64,000 bases of DNA from Acanthosepion pharaonis (GCA_903632075.3 CAHIKZ030004123.1:5089501-5153500), one strand, 5' to 3'; shown: positions 10,249 through 21,349, counted from the stretch's first letter. Numbers and translations are program-made. Notes: generated by a model from the letters alone, not told the origin.

Positions 10249-10597
10249 CCTCTTTATTTCCCCCCTCTCTCTCTCTTCCTCGATTTCTTTTCCTGTTTCT
10301 TTCTTTTTTTATTCTTTTCATACCTACTTGTCTTTATTTTCTTCGTTTTTTTTTTAAATTTTTCTTACTTTTTTCTTCACTTTATTTTCCCTCTCTATCT
10401 CTCTCTTTCTCGATTTCTTTCTTGTTTCTTTCTTTCTTTCTTTTTATTCTCTTCCCGCTTGGCTGTCTTTATTCTCGCTTACTTTCTAGTTAGTTTTTTA
10501 CTTTATTTTCCTTCTTTTTCTATCCATTTCTTCCTTTCCTTCTTTTTCCTGTTCTTCATTCTGTATCCCTCACTTTCTCTTTCGATTTCTTTCTTTC
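10183..10597. repeat. (TTTC)n pyrimidine tract
   Basis: Perfect TTTC run at about 10188-10247, then degenerate CT-rich sequence up to the 5S SINE. Confidence 0.9.
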
Positions 10598-10600
10598 CTT

Positions 10601-10990
10601 TCGGCCACATCACATTGAAACATTGGTTCCCGTACGAAGTTAAGCAACGTCGAGCCTGGTCAGTACCTAGATGGATAACCGCTTGGGAATACAAAGTGCT
10701 GCAAGCTTGGATATGCGGGTGGTGTAATGAATAATGACTCGGAATTAATACTCGGAGGGCCGAGTTCCAATTCCAGTTGAATTCGTTGTATCCACTTACA
10801 CGCAAATACCATCGGAAAAGATATGAATCTACTACTTTCCTCCCCAGCTATGGGTTAATTAGTAAAACGTATCGTTAAACAATTATTGTCTCCAATAACA
10901 ATAAACTTAAATAATCTAACTTAAATAATCTAAAAATATTTTCTCGCTTTAAATAACCTGTAAAGGGTGATAAGCTGTAGTAAACGAATC
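10601..10990 (+). repeat. 5S rRNA-headed SINE
   Basis: The head 10601-10708 reads GGCCACATCACATTGAAAC, GAAGTTAAGCAACGTCGAGC, GTACCTAGATGGATAACCGC, GGGAATAC and GCTGCAAGCTT, tracking 5S rRNA order through boxes A, IE and C. The body continues with GGGCCGAGTTCCAATTCCAG, CACTTACACGCAAATACC and CTCCCCAGCTATGGGTTAAT, then an AT-rich end. Tail sequence TAAATAACCTGTAAAGGGTG matches the other copies. One of the most complete copies here. Confidence 0.85.
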
Positions 10991-11194
10991 AGTCAGATCA
11001 AATAAATTTTTGGAGATTAAAGTTGACTGGAAAGCATGGAGTCGGAAGAGAGTTCCACAGTCGAGAAGTGCAAGAAAAGCAACTGTTAGCATATTCCTTG
11101 CAGTTGCCAATTGAATTGTAAATTACTGAGACTTTTTCGCTAATCTAGTGCCGCGCTTTATTTCATAAAGTCTAGGTTTCATAGCGGAAAGTTA

Positions 11195-11765
11195 AACAGA
11201 ATCATGAAAATATTTATAGAATATATTATAGATAATATTATAGAAAAATATTTATAGAAAATATTATAGAAATATTTATAGTAAATTTTATAGTAAATAT
11301 TATAGAAATATTTATAGAAATATTATAGAAATACTTATGGAAAATATTATAGAAATATTTATAGTAAATTTTATAGTAAATATTATAGAAAAATTTATAG
11401 AAATATTATAGAAATACTTATGGAAAATATTATAGAAATATTTATAGTAAATTTTATAGTAAATATTATAGAAATATTTATAGAAATATTATAGAAATAC
11501 TTATGGAAAATATTATAGAAATATTTATAGTAAATTTTATAGTAAATATTATAGAAATATTTATAGAAATATTATAGAAATACTTATGGAAAATATTATA
11601 GAAATATTTATAGTAAATTTTATAGTAAATATTATAGAAAAATTTATATATATATTATAGAAATACTTATGGAAAATATTATAGAAATATTTATAGTAAA
11701 TTTTATAGTAAATATTATAGAGATATTTATAGAAATATTTATAGAAAATATAGAAAATATTTATA
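11195..11765. repeat. 83-bp minisatellite
   Basis: The landmark ATACTTATGG recurs at 11331, 11414, 11497, 11580 and 11663, exactly 83 bp apart. Units consist of TTATAGAAAT/TTATAGTAAAT subrepeats, so a higher-order array has grown from an ~11-bp ancestor. AT-only apart from isolated G and C. Roughly six units. Confidence 0.95.
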
Positions 11766-12690
11766 GAAAAGACACAGGGCAGTTATCCTCCGGCGATGAG
11801 AAAAGTGTCCAAAGCTGAGATACCAGGTCAGGACCAATCAAACAAAACAATTTATTATAATTTGTAATACAAATATAATAATTAGAATTCTTAGAAAAAA
11901 AATTATATTTATTTAATTTTCTTTTAGCATTTTATGCGATATCTAATGTTGACGTCTTTTTTCAAATATCTTTACATCGTCTACTAATTTTTGCTTCTTA
12001 ATTAAAAAAAAAAACTTGTTCATTTTATTTTAACTATATTTTTTTGCAACACACTGACGCATGTTAAAATTCCCATAGCATTTGGTATTGTCGAAGTCAT
12101 CGCTAACATTTTTTGTCGAGATTTACAAACTCTACGTTTCGTTCAGTTTCGCAAACCAATCGATGAAATTTGAATAAACTGATTTTTTTTTTTAAATACT
12201 TTGACAAAAACCCTACTTCACCGTTTTTACGCAGACTATTAAAACCAGCTGTACATTGAAACCTATTATTTATTTGCACTTCTCCCCAAAATTTGGTTTC
12301 GATCGGTTAGTGTATGGCTATTTTAGAGGGTGTGACGGACGGACTAATGGAAGTCAAAGAATTTTATAGATAGATAGATAGATTGAACGCTGTGTAAAAA
12401 AAAAATACGTTCAGTACGATTTATACGCCCTCACTACTTCAGGCACAATTCAATCGATGCATCATTCCCAAAATTAACCGTGGATGATTTCGGAATATAT
12501 CTATGCTCACCTGTAAGTCCTTGTGAAATCGCGCCATCTACTGGCGTGTCGCGCGACTTAATTTCTCATCCCGCACCCACATTACGATTATTGGATCGAA
12601 CTCAATATTCAGTCGTAATTGATATAGCAAGACAAACTTCGAAGTGCCCAATTATTTTTTAAGCATAGCTTAGACATGTTAGTAGGTCGA
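11766..12690. other. AT-rich stretch, no gene seen
   Basis: Contains poly-A/T runs and, near 12295-12350, AAATTTGGTTTCGATCGGTT followed by GTGTGACGGACGGAC, a style common in mobile-element 3' ends. No coding or RNA gene supported. Confidence 0.4.
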
Positions 12691-12692
12691 AA

Positions 12693-12780
12693 GTATGGAA
12701 CACTCAATGAGAATCGAACTCACTACTCAGCCGTAACTGATCTAGCGAGACAAACTCGCTAACCATTACACCACGTCGAA
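12693..12780 (-). repeat. tRNA-derived SINE head
   Basis: Minus strand: GGTGTAATGGTTAGCGAGTT (A-box/D-arm), then GTGAGTTCGATTCTCATTGA (B-box). Spacing fits a split RNA polymerase III promoter. A near copy lies at 13795. tRNA-derived SINEs are established in octopus; which named family this is I cannot say. Confidence 0.75.
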
Positions 12781-13794
12781 GTCATAAATATTCATGGAAG
12801 CCTGGCTTGCTTAGCAGTTCTTTCATTATGAAATATCTCGAAATACTGACAATGCTTTCCATCGGATTTTCTGTTGAATTTGTCATCTTCCACTTCACTC
12901 TCTGGTGTTCGAATTGCGTAGGTTAAAAACAAACAAACAAACCAACCAATCTTTTGCTGGTTGCCAAGGTTTTTTTTTTCCGTTTTTTTTTTTTTTTTTT
13001 TTTTTTTTTTTCCTCTTTTATCGTAGCTTTAGTCCAGACAAAATATTACATGCAAATTTAATTACTTTGGAACACACAATCATTTCTATGTTCTTCAGTT
13101 TCCGGCCCTGAAAAGAAAAAAAAAAACTTATCAAGAATTAATAACCGTTATATATTCGTCTCTGTCGACAAGCGAATTCATCTCGTGATCAAATCAGGAG
13201 CCCATTCGCCGATTTAAACTGCAATAACATTTCATAAATATATTATTACATGATTATAAACTAATAAAAACTATTAGTAATATAAAAGTTCCTAGATCCA
13301 TATTTTATGTTAGAGAAATCTTAGAAGTGTCTTTTAAGTTTATACCACTCTTTCTTGTGTATGCAAACAATTGTAGCACTTAGATAAAATGTTAAATAAA
13401 TGTCAAACCCATTCAGAATGTAGGCGAGAGCTTTGTTATTATTTAATAATTTTTCCTTATTTTTCTGACCCCCTTGATTCCAGAAACGGACCGGTTTATC
13501 TGTTTTGCCAGTTCAAAAAAAAGTCATGTTATAACAATTTTATAATAAACCAGTAATTATACACTGATCCATTAATCATATATCTCACATATTTCTACAG
13601 AATTATCAACTGTAAAAGATTGATATTAAGTTTATTATTAACTATAAACTGGCATTTTCAGCTGATATTAAATGGAAAGAATATATTCAATCAATTGCTA
13701 AGTCGACAATTTTTCTCGCCAGAATTTATCTTATATATTTATAATGATTTTCCAAGCGTACATTAGATGTGGCACAAGGCCGAAAGTAGGGGGC

Positions 13795-13866
13795 ACCCAG
13801 TGAGAATCGAACTCACTACTCAATGGTAATTGTTCTAGCGAGACAAGTTTGCTAACCATTACACCG
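13795..13866 (-). repeat. tRNA-derived SINE head
   Basis: Same family as 12693: minus strand TGGTTAGCAAACTTGTCTCG and GAGTTCGATTCTCACTGGGT. It abuts a LINE fragment on its right. Confidence 0.75.
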
Positions 13867-13875
13867 CATCGAGGT

Positions 13876-14430
13876 GCGCATCTTACATATGCTATCATTC
13901 GGTCTTGCTTGGAATATTGCTGCCACATATGGTCTAGTGCTCCTGCTATATATTTAGAGATTCTTGATAAAATCCAAAGAAGAATCTGCAATGTTATTGG
14001 TCTAGACCTGGCATCTCGACTTCAGTCCCTTTCCCTCTGCCGTAACGTAGCTTCGGTGTGTCTTTTCTATACTTTCATGGTAATCAATTGTTCTGATGAA
14101 TTTTCCACTATGATACTCAGACTTTATAAATTTAAGTGCAGTACTAGAGTGTCGGATGGCTTGATGTAACCGTAAGTTCTATGCTACCAGTTTCTTCTCT
14201 CGCACTTCTCGCTTGTGGAACTCTCTTCCAACTTCTTGCTTCTCAGCCAACTTTGATCTTCAAAAATTTAAATGCAATGTCAATCGTTATCTTCTGTTTT
14301 CTTAATTCTTGTTCTTTTATTGCCTTCTCTCCTTAAGAGTATTTTTTCTTATATTCACAAACAGCAAACTCTTACATCTATGTGGATTTATGTGCCTTAC
14401 TTGGGGTGAAATGATTAAAAAAAAATTATA
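13876..14430 (+). pseudogene. LINE reverse transcriptase C-terminus with 3' end
   Basis: The frame begins LTYAIIRSCLEYCCHIWSSA, then PAIYLEILDKIQRRICNVIG, LQSLSLCRNVASVCLFYTFM: the thumb/connection tail of a jockey-type reverse transcriptase (consensus EYCSHIWGxAPxxxLxxLDKIQRR). After a stop, degenerate frames encode SRTSRLWNSLPTSCFSANFD-like sequence, and the 3' UTR ends CTTGGGGTGAAATGATTAAA with an A tail. The same 3' terminus recurs at 23900, 49090 and 58430. Confidence 0.85.
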
Positions 14431-14566
14431 CATGAATTAAATTTTTGAAGTAGTATGGCAATCAAGTGAAATTCAAATGGATGCTTGTAATTTTCCCAGG
14501 ATTAAAAGAGGCACTTGACCATCAGTTGACGGAAAACTGACATGAATAAAATCAATTTATAATATG

Positions 14567-14570
<4 letters not shown>

Positions 14571-14608
<38 letters not shown>
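14571..14608. repeat. (GATA)n microsatellite
   Basis: About nine GATA units. Confidence 0.95.
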
Positions 14609-14609
<1 letters not shown>

Positions 14610-15289
14610 TATATATTGTATATTTGTGTAGCAACTTTTCTTTCATACATGTTTCATTGCATGCAACAGATAACGAAAATCTTGTGTTTTTTTTTTTTTA
14701 ATTAGGTTTTTCTAATGTTGTTACATTTTTTTCTGTTTGTGGTCCTAAAGTAGGACAGAAACAGTCCGTAATGATTACTGTCCCATCCGCTTTCAGCAAT
14801 TCATTAGTCAATTTGAAAGGGGGGGTCGTTGTTTCTATATTTTCCCGTGTTAGTTATCTAAGTTGTATTGTGTTGAAATAGTAGAAGTTCCAAGACACGT
14901 TAGAAAAAATGTGGCTGTTATTCCATGTTGGGGTGTCCTTTAAAAATCAGCCCTCACGTTACTACCATTATCGAGTAGGGTACTATTTAGGCTTGGCTAC
15001 AATTGTTCTATATAAAGTACTACGATTATCGTCAATACGTTTTTACAATTAGATTTATTTAGAATGATAATATCTCTAATGGAGGCGGGCAGTTGTGTGT
15101 TTTATCCAAGTACTTTTTTATGGCACTGAGAACACAATCCTGAAAAATCTATTTCGGTTGAGCTCTCTGAGGAGGAAGTGTAGGTTTGTAAACAATGACT
15201 ATTACGGCTAATAATGCAAGACTCTTCGGTAAATCGAATCGAGTTCTCTCAGTCACTGTGTGTTTATCTAAAAATAAATACGCTTAAAT

Positions 15290-15437
15290 ACACCTTCATC
15301 CCTGCCGTGTGCCAACGGCTTAGTGGCGGAATCCCCGACTGACGCCAATTCAGTAAGGTTTCGATCCTAGCTAGAGGCAACCGGAACTTTAGCCACTGAT
15401 GAGCTGTGATACAGCGAAAAGGCTGTCTGTGGATGAC
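15290..15437 (+). repeat. tRNA-derived SINE followed by hammerhead-like core (family T)
   Basis: CGGCTTAGTGGCGGAATCCC resembles an A-box and GGTTTCGATCCTAGC a B-box. About 40 bp on, CTGATGA (15396-15402), stem GCTGT/ACAGC (15403-15415) and GAAA (15416-15419) follow with canonical core spacing. CCA/TGG can start stem I (15393-15395 with 15430-15432). No convincing stem III, and the base at the cleavage position would be G, so activity is doubtful. A second copy lies at 45225. Confidence 0.6.
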
Positions 15438-15440
15438 AAT

Positions 15441-15512
<72 letters not shown>
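15438..15512. repeat. (CA)n-(TA)n microsatellite
   Basis: CACACA passes into TATATA, directly 3' of the SINE. Confidence 0.95.
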
Positions 15513-15514
<2 letters not shown>

Positions 15515-15680
15515 GTATAGTGGATAAATGAAACGGCCAGACATAAGAAGGCGTGTACGCGTGTGCTGGTGTGCATACGCAGGCAAGCAAATAAATAATC
15601 GTTAAATTTCTGCATGAGGTGTAAATGTAATAGTACACAATGCGGTTATACAGAGCAAAAGATATGTATTAATTAATACA

Positions 15681-15812
15681 TATACGCGTACCTACTTTTT
15701 TGGCGTGCGACTATAGTTTCGCTGGGTGGTGTCCCCAGTTCGTCAGTCACGAACTGGGAACACCACCCAGTGAAAGTATAGGCGTATGCCAAAAAACGTA
15801 GGTACGCGTATA
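15681..15812. repeat. foldback element centred on a hammerhead core
   Basis: Arms of about 63 bp (15681-15743 and 15749-15812) are imperfect reverse complements with a centre of about 5 bp. (TA)n lies immediately right (15823-15868). The left arm on the minus strand carries an intact-looking core; the right arm has lost it by substitutions (GTCACGA, GAAAG). Confidence 0.85.
15703..15752 (-). ncRNA. hammerhead-like fold, canonical core
   Basis: Minus strand: CTGACGA (15746-15740), stem II CTGGG/CCCAG (15738-15734, 15726-15722), GAAAC (15720-15716), stem III from ACTATAGT (AC/GT closing a TATA loop), then C17 at 15709 giving a GUC site. Stem I can form CGTG/CACG (15751-15748 with 15704-15707) beyond one A-G mismatch. 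All core bases match the hammerhead consensus. Confidence 0.5.
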
Positions 15813-15813
15813 T

Positions 15814-15822
<9 letters not shown>

Positions 15823-15868
<46 letters not shown>
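15823..15868. repeat. (TA)n microsatellite
   Basis: Uninterrupted TA run. Next to it AAATCGGTATCACCCC begins a repeat that recurs at 19248. Confidence 0.95.
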
Positions 15869-15872
<4 letters not shown>

Positions 15873-16089
15873 CGGTATCACCCCTTGTAAGGCTGGGGTT
15901 ACAGGGCGTGGAAGAATTATGAACAGAAACATTGATAATGAGCGGAAAGGAAAAGGGTAATCAGAAGGACCGTAGGTAATGATTGGCATAGCATTTAAAT
16001 TTTTGAAGATTTCAAAGCCACCATAGACTTCTACAATACATTAATGACAGTTTTGACTCATATTCCAGTATCCTTCAAACAGGAACTTG

Positions 16090-16545
16090 ATTTCTGTCTA
16101 TATTTCTGAGATGAGGTATTATGTACATTATTTACATTATTCGGACTATTGTCCTCATCTTTGTCGCCATATTTATTACAACGTTTCGGCTGTTGCCCGC
16201 TCCGGCCTTCTTCAGGTGGTTGGAATGTCGAACTGAACCCTCAAGGACACATAGCACAGTGGATAACGGCGTTTGTTAGATCCAGTGACAGGATCCAAAA
16301 AAGTGTGAGTTCAATACCCGGTTATGGCAGTGGAGAACTTTCAGAGGGAAAATTAACAGGAGATAACTGATAACTGACATCCATTAATCAAAATGGCACA
16401 TGGAACTAGAACAGTCTACCCCAGTGAGCGAAATAAAGCGTTCAGTTCGCTATTCCAACCATCTGCAGGAGCGTACAACGGCGGAAATGTTGTAATAAAT
16501 ATGGCGACAAAAATAAGGACAATAGTCCGAATAATGTAAATAATG
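16090..16545. repeat. composite element: family G inverted arms around a tRNA-derived SINE core
   Basis: Left arm 16126-16241 and right arm 16432-16545 are ~115-bp inverted repeats. Each holds the family G hammerhead-like core pointing outward: minus strand CTGAAGA (16215-16209), stem GGC/GCC, GAAAC (16187-16183) on the left; degenerate on the right. Between them, TAGCACAGTGGATAACGGCG (A-box) and GAGTTCAATACCCG (B-box) form a tRNA-like promoter. The outer left edge TCTGTCTATATTTCTGAGAT is also part of the 142-bp element at 55002. Confidence 0.75.
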
Positions 16546-17040
16546 TACGAACTCAATTGTCTGCTCGAAATACCTGAAAACATGACTCGTCTGACTAGTA
16601 GACTGGTACCAGTTTTTCACGGCCAATGGACTTTGATCAAGATAAATTGTAGTAACCGATGTCATAGTGTCAATAGTTTTTTTCTCTTGCTGTCGTTGAA
16701 CTTGGAATTCTTGGAATTTATGGAATACATTGTATTCTGTTATAGTATGCTGACCGAGGGGTTTAGCTGATGTTGCCTTTTCTTTCGTATTTACAATCCT
16801 TTTTACATCATCGGAAGTCTTGTTTTTAAATTATTGACGTCTATCCTTACTTCACATATCCCTGGTATGTCCTTGCTATTGTTGTCTGAGAAAACCCGGC
16901 AGCCATTGCCACTTCGGAGATAGAGATCGTCATCTCTCTGTCCCCAATAATAGTTCTGTGTTTCCAACGGTGTTAAATTCTGCCTGCTTCCCATAGATGC
17001 CTGAACAGTACAGTCACTGCCACACTACTTCTTTACAAAC

Positions 17041-17143
17041 ACACAAACACACACACACACACAGACAAATCATTCGGTTCATTTCTTTAAATAAAGGAAG
17101 GCAAATGAGCCAGTTTAATGCTGACCCATAATTTAGGCACTTC

Positions 17144-17232
<89 letters not shown>
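17041..17232. repeat. (CA)n and (TA)n microsatellites
   Basis: CA arrays at about 17041-17064 and 17147-17190, then TA to 17232. Confidence 0.95.
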
Positions 17233-17234
<2 letters not shown>

Positions 17235-17799
17235 AGGGGGTATTAATACAAATATAAAATGTATCATTATTTAGCTGACTGGCGGTGCCTTCAGAATCCG
17301 GACTCTCTTGAGTTTCGTAGAGGGACCATCCATCAATTGATCCGTCCATTCGTCAGGAGATATCAGCAATATATACAGACCAACCACTTTAATCCAGTAA
17401 CTCCAATGATCCAGCACTTTTTGCATAAGCCGCCATTAGATCACCTACGAGAGCAGCGCCACACGTTGTTTACTACTTTCTACAGCAGCAGAGTGTTTTG
17501 GTGATACGGTCTTACTCCTTTCTTATATAGAGCTGCATATTTACCCATTCAAGATAGTAAGTAGATATTATTTTGTGGTTCTAGGCTTTTTTAATCTTTG
17601 TATTACATGAAACAATAAAAACTTTGTTTAGAAGCATTAATGATTGTTTTATTTCGTGTTTTAAGCGTTGTTCTACTTTTGATAATACAGCAATATATAT
17701 GTGGAAGGAGCTAGCAAGATTATGTTTACATTTGAAGGGAGGATTTCTCTCCTCCGGTCCGATAATGACCTTGTCCCAAAGGTACAGGACTGAAAAGGT

Positions 17800-17840
<41 letters not shown>

Positions 17841-18324
17841 CATTCGCATATAGGCCTGCAGTGCGACTAGACAACTGAGTGCTTCAAGCATAACGATTTG
17901 GTATCACTCGGAGTTTCTACCCACAAGCCATCGGAGCTTCGGTAGAGAGAAAACGAATTCTAGCGTATTGTTTTTACGAATGTAAACAAACGCCAGACAG
18001 CCAGAGTGCTCTATTCATTAATGAATAGCGATGCGTTAGCACTGACAGCTGCTGTTTATAGAATTCGCCCATCACTCAACAGTGCTCAACCGAAAGATTT
18101 TCGCGAGAGTGGCCGGACATGTCCGCCTACGAAACTCTAGAGTCGGGATGCTGAAGGTAACATCAATCAGCTAAGTGGCGAACTTTTACTTATATTAATT
18201 CTATTAATAGACTATTTTTTATATCGAGCACTTTATTGCAAAGACTGCTTGCTTTAAATATCCTTTTTCTCTCAGTATCCCACTGACTGTCAACATATTT
18301 GGTTTTATACTATATATGAAATCG

Positions 18325-18325
<1 letters not shown>
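17233..18325. other. mixed sequence, no gene seen
   Basis: Contains a TA run at 17802-17836 and a segment at 17968-18010 (AAACAAACGCCAGACAGCCA) that resembles 45375-45410. Moderately complex sequence at 17240-17500 has no recognisable family. Confidence 0.4.

Positions 18326-18375
<50 letters not shown>
18326..18375. repeat. (TA)n microsatellite
   Basis: Pure TA run. Confidence 0.95.
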
Positions 18376-18377
<2 letters not shown>

Positions 18378-18569
18378 AAGTTCAAATGACCTATCTTCCG
18401 ATTTGAAGTTTCGAAGACAGCGATGCGATAGTTAGGTTAAGATAAATCTTTTGAGTTCATTAACAGATCACACACACACATATATTAGGAAAATTAATGA
18501 CAAAGTGGAAAAGATTTTTCATCTTAAGCGTCTCATCCTTTCGAACTTTATCTGTCTAATGAGATGTTT

Positions 18570-18850
18570 ACGTTGATATCTCGGATTGAAGAATCGGAGA
18601 GCCGAGTTCGAATTCTAGTCAAACCCATTACATTCACTTACGTGCTAATACCCTTGGGGAAGGTATGAATCCTCTTCCTCTCTCCCCAGCTATGGATAAA
18701 TACCAGGACAGACCGGGTTCTATAGCCTTGGATGGCAACTGGTATACTGCAGAAAGAAATGGCAACCTAGTGCGGGAAAAAAATCTGCCTCGTCATCGAA
18801 AGATGCATGATAGCCTAAGCGTGTATCACGCGTGGCACATAATTGACTGA
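18570..18850 (+). repeat. 5S SINE body without its head
   Basis: GAGAGCCGAGTTCGAATTCTAG, CACTTACGTGCTAATACCCT and CTCTCCCCAGCTATGG match the body of the 5S-headed SINE; no 5S head precedes it. It continues into GCCTAAGCGTGTATCACGCG-like sequence also seen at 57910. Confidence 0.65.
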
Positions 18851-19090
18851 ATCATACATGCAAACGAAGTAGAGGGAACGCTAAAAATTTAAGTTTTTTT
18901 TTAATTTTATTTTTTTATATTTGCGTTTAGATATATAGTCAAACCAATTTCATTTAGTTATTTTTTGTTTTTGCTTATGTTTTTATCACTTTTTTATTAA
19001 CTATAGATTTGTTCCACTTTGTCATTCATTTCCCTATCATTGTTCTGATATATAAATATATATATATATCATTTCATTCCATATATATAT

Positions 19091-19250
19091 ATGGCCTGAC
19101 GATCCTGTTTTAGCATGAAACAGATTGTCACCACTAGGTTTTTACTTCAATGTCCACTTTTATATTTACATACGCTCTATCCATGATGCTGAGCACTTTA
19201 ACCCATAAATATAGCCTAACTTAAATCTATATTTTATCATATATATTTTA
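19091..19250 (+). repeat. family M short element with hammerhead-like core
   Basis: GGC then CTGACGA (19094-19100), GAAAC (19115-19119), ACA/TGT stem III and GTC (19125-19127), then a body with CAATGTCCACTTTTATATTT, ACGCTCTATCC, TGAGCACTTTA and ATAAATATAG. Other copies: 19345, 46592, 54025. Stem II is weak and the stem I 3' strand starts ACC, so this copy is degenerate. Confidence 0.65.
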
Positions 19251-19339
19251 ATCGGTATCACTCAAAGCAAGCCAGTACAGCCATTAGCATGCAACTGGTT
19301 ACAGAACGTGGAGGAATTAGGACCAGAAACATAAATATA

Positions 19340-19530
19340 TATATACGAAAGTGGACATTGTTTCATGCTAAACGCAGTGACGGTTGCGTTTAGCATGAAA
19401 CAGACGGTCGCCTCTGAGGGTTGACTTCAATGTCCACTTTTATCTTTACATACGCTCTATCCTTGATATAGACCACGTTAACACATAAATATATATCATA
19501 ACTTAAAACTAAATTTTTGTCATATATATC
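19340..19530. repeat. family M palindromic junction
   Basis: GTTTCATGCTAAACGCA (19360-19376) is a perfect 17-bp inverse of 19385-19401. The right side continues as a full family M body. The left side is a minus-strand copy lacking the segment between its GAAAC and AATGTCCACTTT. An 8-bp centre holds a damaged core (GTGACGG). Confidence 0.75.
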
Positions 19531-19575
19531 TATATATATGTGTGTATAGAGAGAGCGAGGGAGAAAGACAGACAA

Positions 19576-19618
19576 AGAAGAAGAAGAAGAAGAAGAAGAA
19601 AAAAGAAGAAGAAGAAGA
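19576..19618. repeat. (GAA)n microsatellite
   Basis: GAA repeats with one short interruption. Confidence 0.95.
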
Positions 19619-20094
19619 ATCGATCTTTTTACGACACTAATTTATTAATCTCTGAAATAGGAAACTTAATAAGTCATTAATAGATAGTATGGAATCACCC
19701 ATTTAATGGCGGAGGATTCCTGTCCGATATGGTGAATTAACGACAGTTGATTGGTTAATCACTGTATTATTGTGAAGATCTCCAAGACGGAAGTACTTGT
19801 GTCACACTAACGAAAGAAGGGTAACATCTATAGTAAGTTTGTTGTCTGTCTTAGATACGACACGAGACTCAATATAACTGTTGACCCTTGAAGTGGCCTT
19901 CTCTCTGACACTTGACGCGGTTCATGAATCAACTTTTCATGTCTTACTAATACTGATTTCTTAGATTTAATTAGGGCAGACGAGGCGTGCAGCAATTAGG
20001 ACATGAGCAGGTGCAATTGCAAAAGGAACAACTAATGATTGATCTGCTTCTGATGCGATGAAATATGAAGTGAGGGGATAAAAATGGCGTTGTC

Positions 20095-20820
20095 GAAGAG
20101 AAGTCGGAGAGAGAGAGAAGAGGGAGAAGAAGGTTTGTTTCTGTGTACGAAAGAAAGAGAAATATAGAGAGAAAGACAGAGAAAGACTGTGTAGAAAAAG
20201 TGGTATTTGGGTGTGTGTACAACATGTACATATATTGTGTGTTTCAGAAAAGAGTAGATGAGTGAAAGACAGATAGAAAGGGTGTGATCTGGTGTATGTA
20301 TGTGTGTGTGTATAAGTGAAAGAAAGGTCGTATAAAGGAGAGAGAGACTGTGCAAGAAAAAATGTACGTTAGGAGAAAGTGTGTAGGTGAGATAGAGAGG
20401 GGTTTTTTTTCTGTATACGAGAGAGAGAGAGAGAGAGACAGACAGAGTACCGTGTAAGTAAAGTGGTATTTTGATGTTGTATATCGTATTTCAGAAGAGT
20501 GCGGATGAGCGAAAGGGTGTGGTCTGCTGTGTGTACGTGTGTTCATAGGAGAAAGAGAGAGACTGTATAAAGGAAAGAGACTGTGTGAGAAAAAATGAAT
20601 ATTAGGAGAGTGTAGCTGAGAGAGAGAGAGGGGGGGAGGAGTTTGTTCGTGTGCATGAATTCGAAAGGGTTAATGAGAAAGAATGTATGTGTGCGTTGCA
20701 GGAGAGAGTGTAAGACACAGAGAAATAGTGTGCGTGTGTGTGTGAGAGAGAGAGATAGAAAGAGAAAGAGAGAGGAGGAGGATTGTGTAAAAGAGCTGGA
20801 GAAGGAGAGAGAGAAAAGTT
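20095..20820. repeat. GA-rich degenerate tract
   Basis: Purine-rich plus strand with many short AGAGAG runs and internal duplications such as GAGACTGTGTGAGAAAAAATG. Apparent proteins rich in SLSLS or RERER are artefacts. Confidence 0.8.
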
Positions 20821-20824
20821 GTAA

Positions 20825-20945
20825 GCACCGGCCTTCTTCCAACTAATATCACCTGAAGAAAGTCGTAGCGTAGAACGACCGAAACGTCGTGAATATGGTA
20901 ATACAGATGAGGATGACAATCACAGACAACAATGTAAATAGTATA
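20825..20945 (+). repeat. family G element, hammerhead-like core
   Basis: CTGAAGA (20853-20859), stem II GTCG/CGAC (20862-20865, 20876-20879), GAAAC (20881-20885) then GTC. Stem II differs from GGCCG/CGGCC at 55063-55082 but still pairs. A small inverse of the core 5' half (GGCCTTCTTCC) sits at 20830-20840. Confidence 0.6.
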
Positions 20946-21200
20946 TTATACTTGTGATGTAACGGGTAGCACCTCAGTCGAGTTCCTTATATTCACATTT
21001 GCACACATATCCTTCAGAAACCCGCTATGGGTTAAACAGTAGGTCAGATTAGTCTCTTCAGACTTGATTGACAACCAATCTAGGTGAAGAACAAATCTGA
21101 TTTTCAAAGACATATATAGCCCAGATTGGAGCAGCTAACAAAAGGATCGTGGTGTTCACATTCACTCTATGATCCTGATTGCGTTTCGTCTGCTGAATGG

Positions 21201-21201
<1 letters not shown>

Positions 21202-21247
<46 letters not shown>
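21202..21247. repeat. (TA)n microsatellite
   Basis: Pure TA run. Confidence 0.95.
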
Positions 21248-21249
<2 letters not shown>

Positions 21250-21349
21250 TTTTATAGCATAGAGACTAAATAGAGAATCAATTTTTATATTTTATAAAAT
21301 GAATACTTAATTTTACTTTTGGTTTCCCGTTCAGAAATTAATTGATTGA

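Noticed and set aside
10601..10708. Functional 5S rRNA gene
   Set aside because: Substitutions in the box regions, no clean T-run terminator, and the same SINE body follows it in other copies.
12693..13866. Functional tRNA genes
   Set aside because: A- and B-box-like words are present, but no acceptor stem or anticodon arm closes; they are SINE heads.
17300..17352. Another hammerhead (minus strand CTGACGA...GAAAC with ACTC/GAGT stem III and GTC)
   Set aside because: About 30 nt separate the boxes without a stem II that closes next to GAAA, and stem I has a mismatch at the first pair. Kept out pending family alignment.
20032..20919. Several frames rich in SLSLS or RERER
   Set aside because: Low-complexity GA tract read in different frames.
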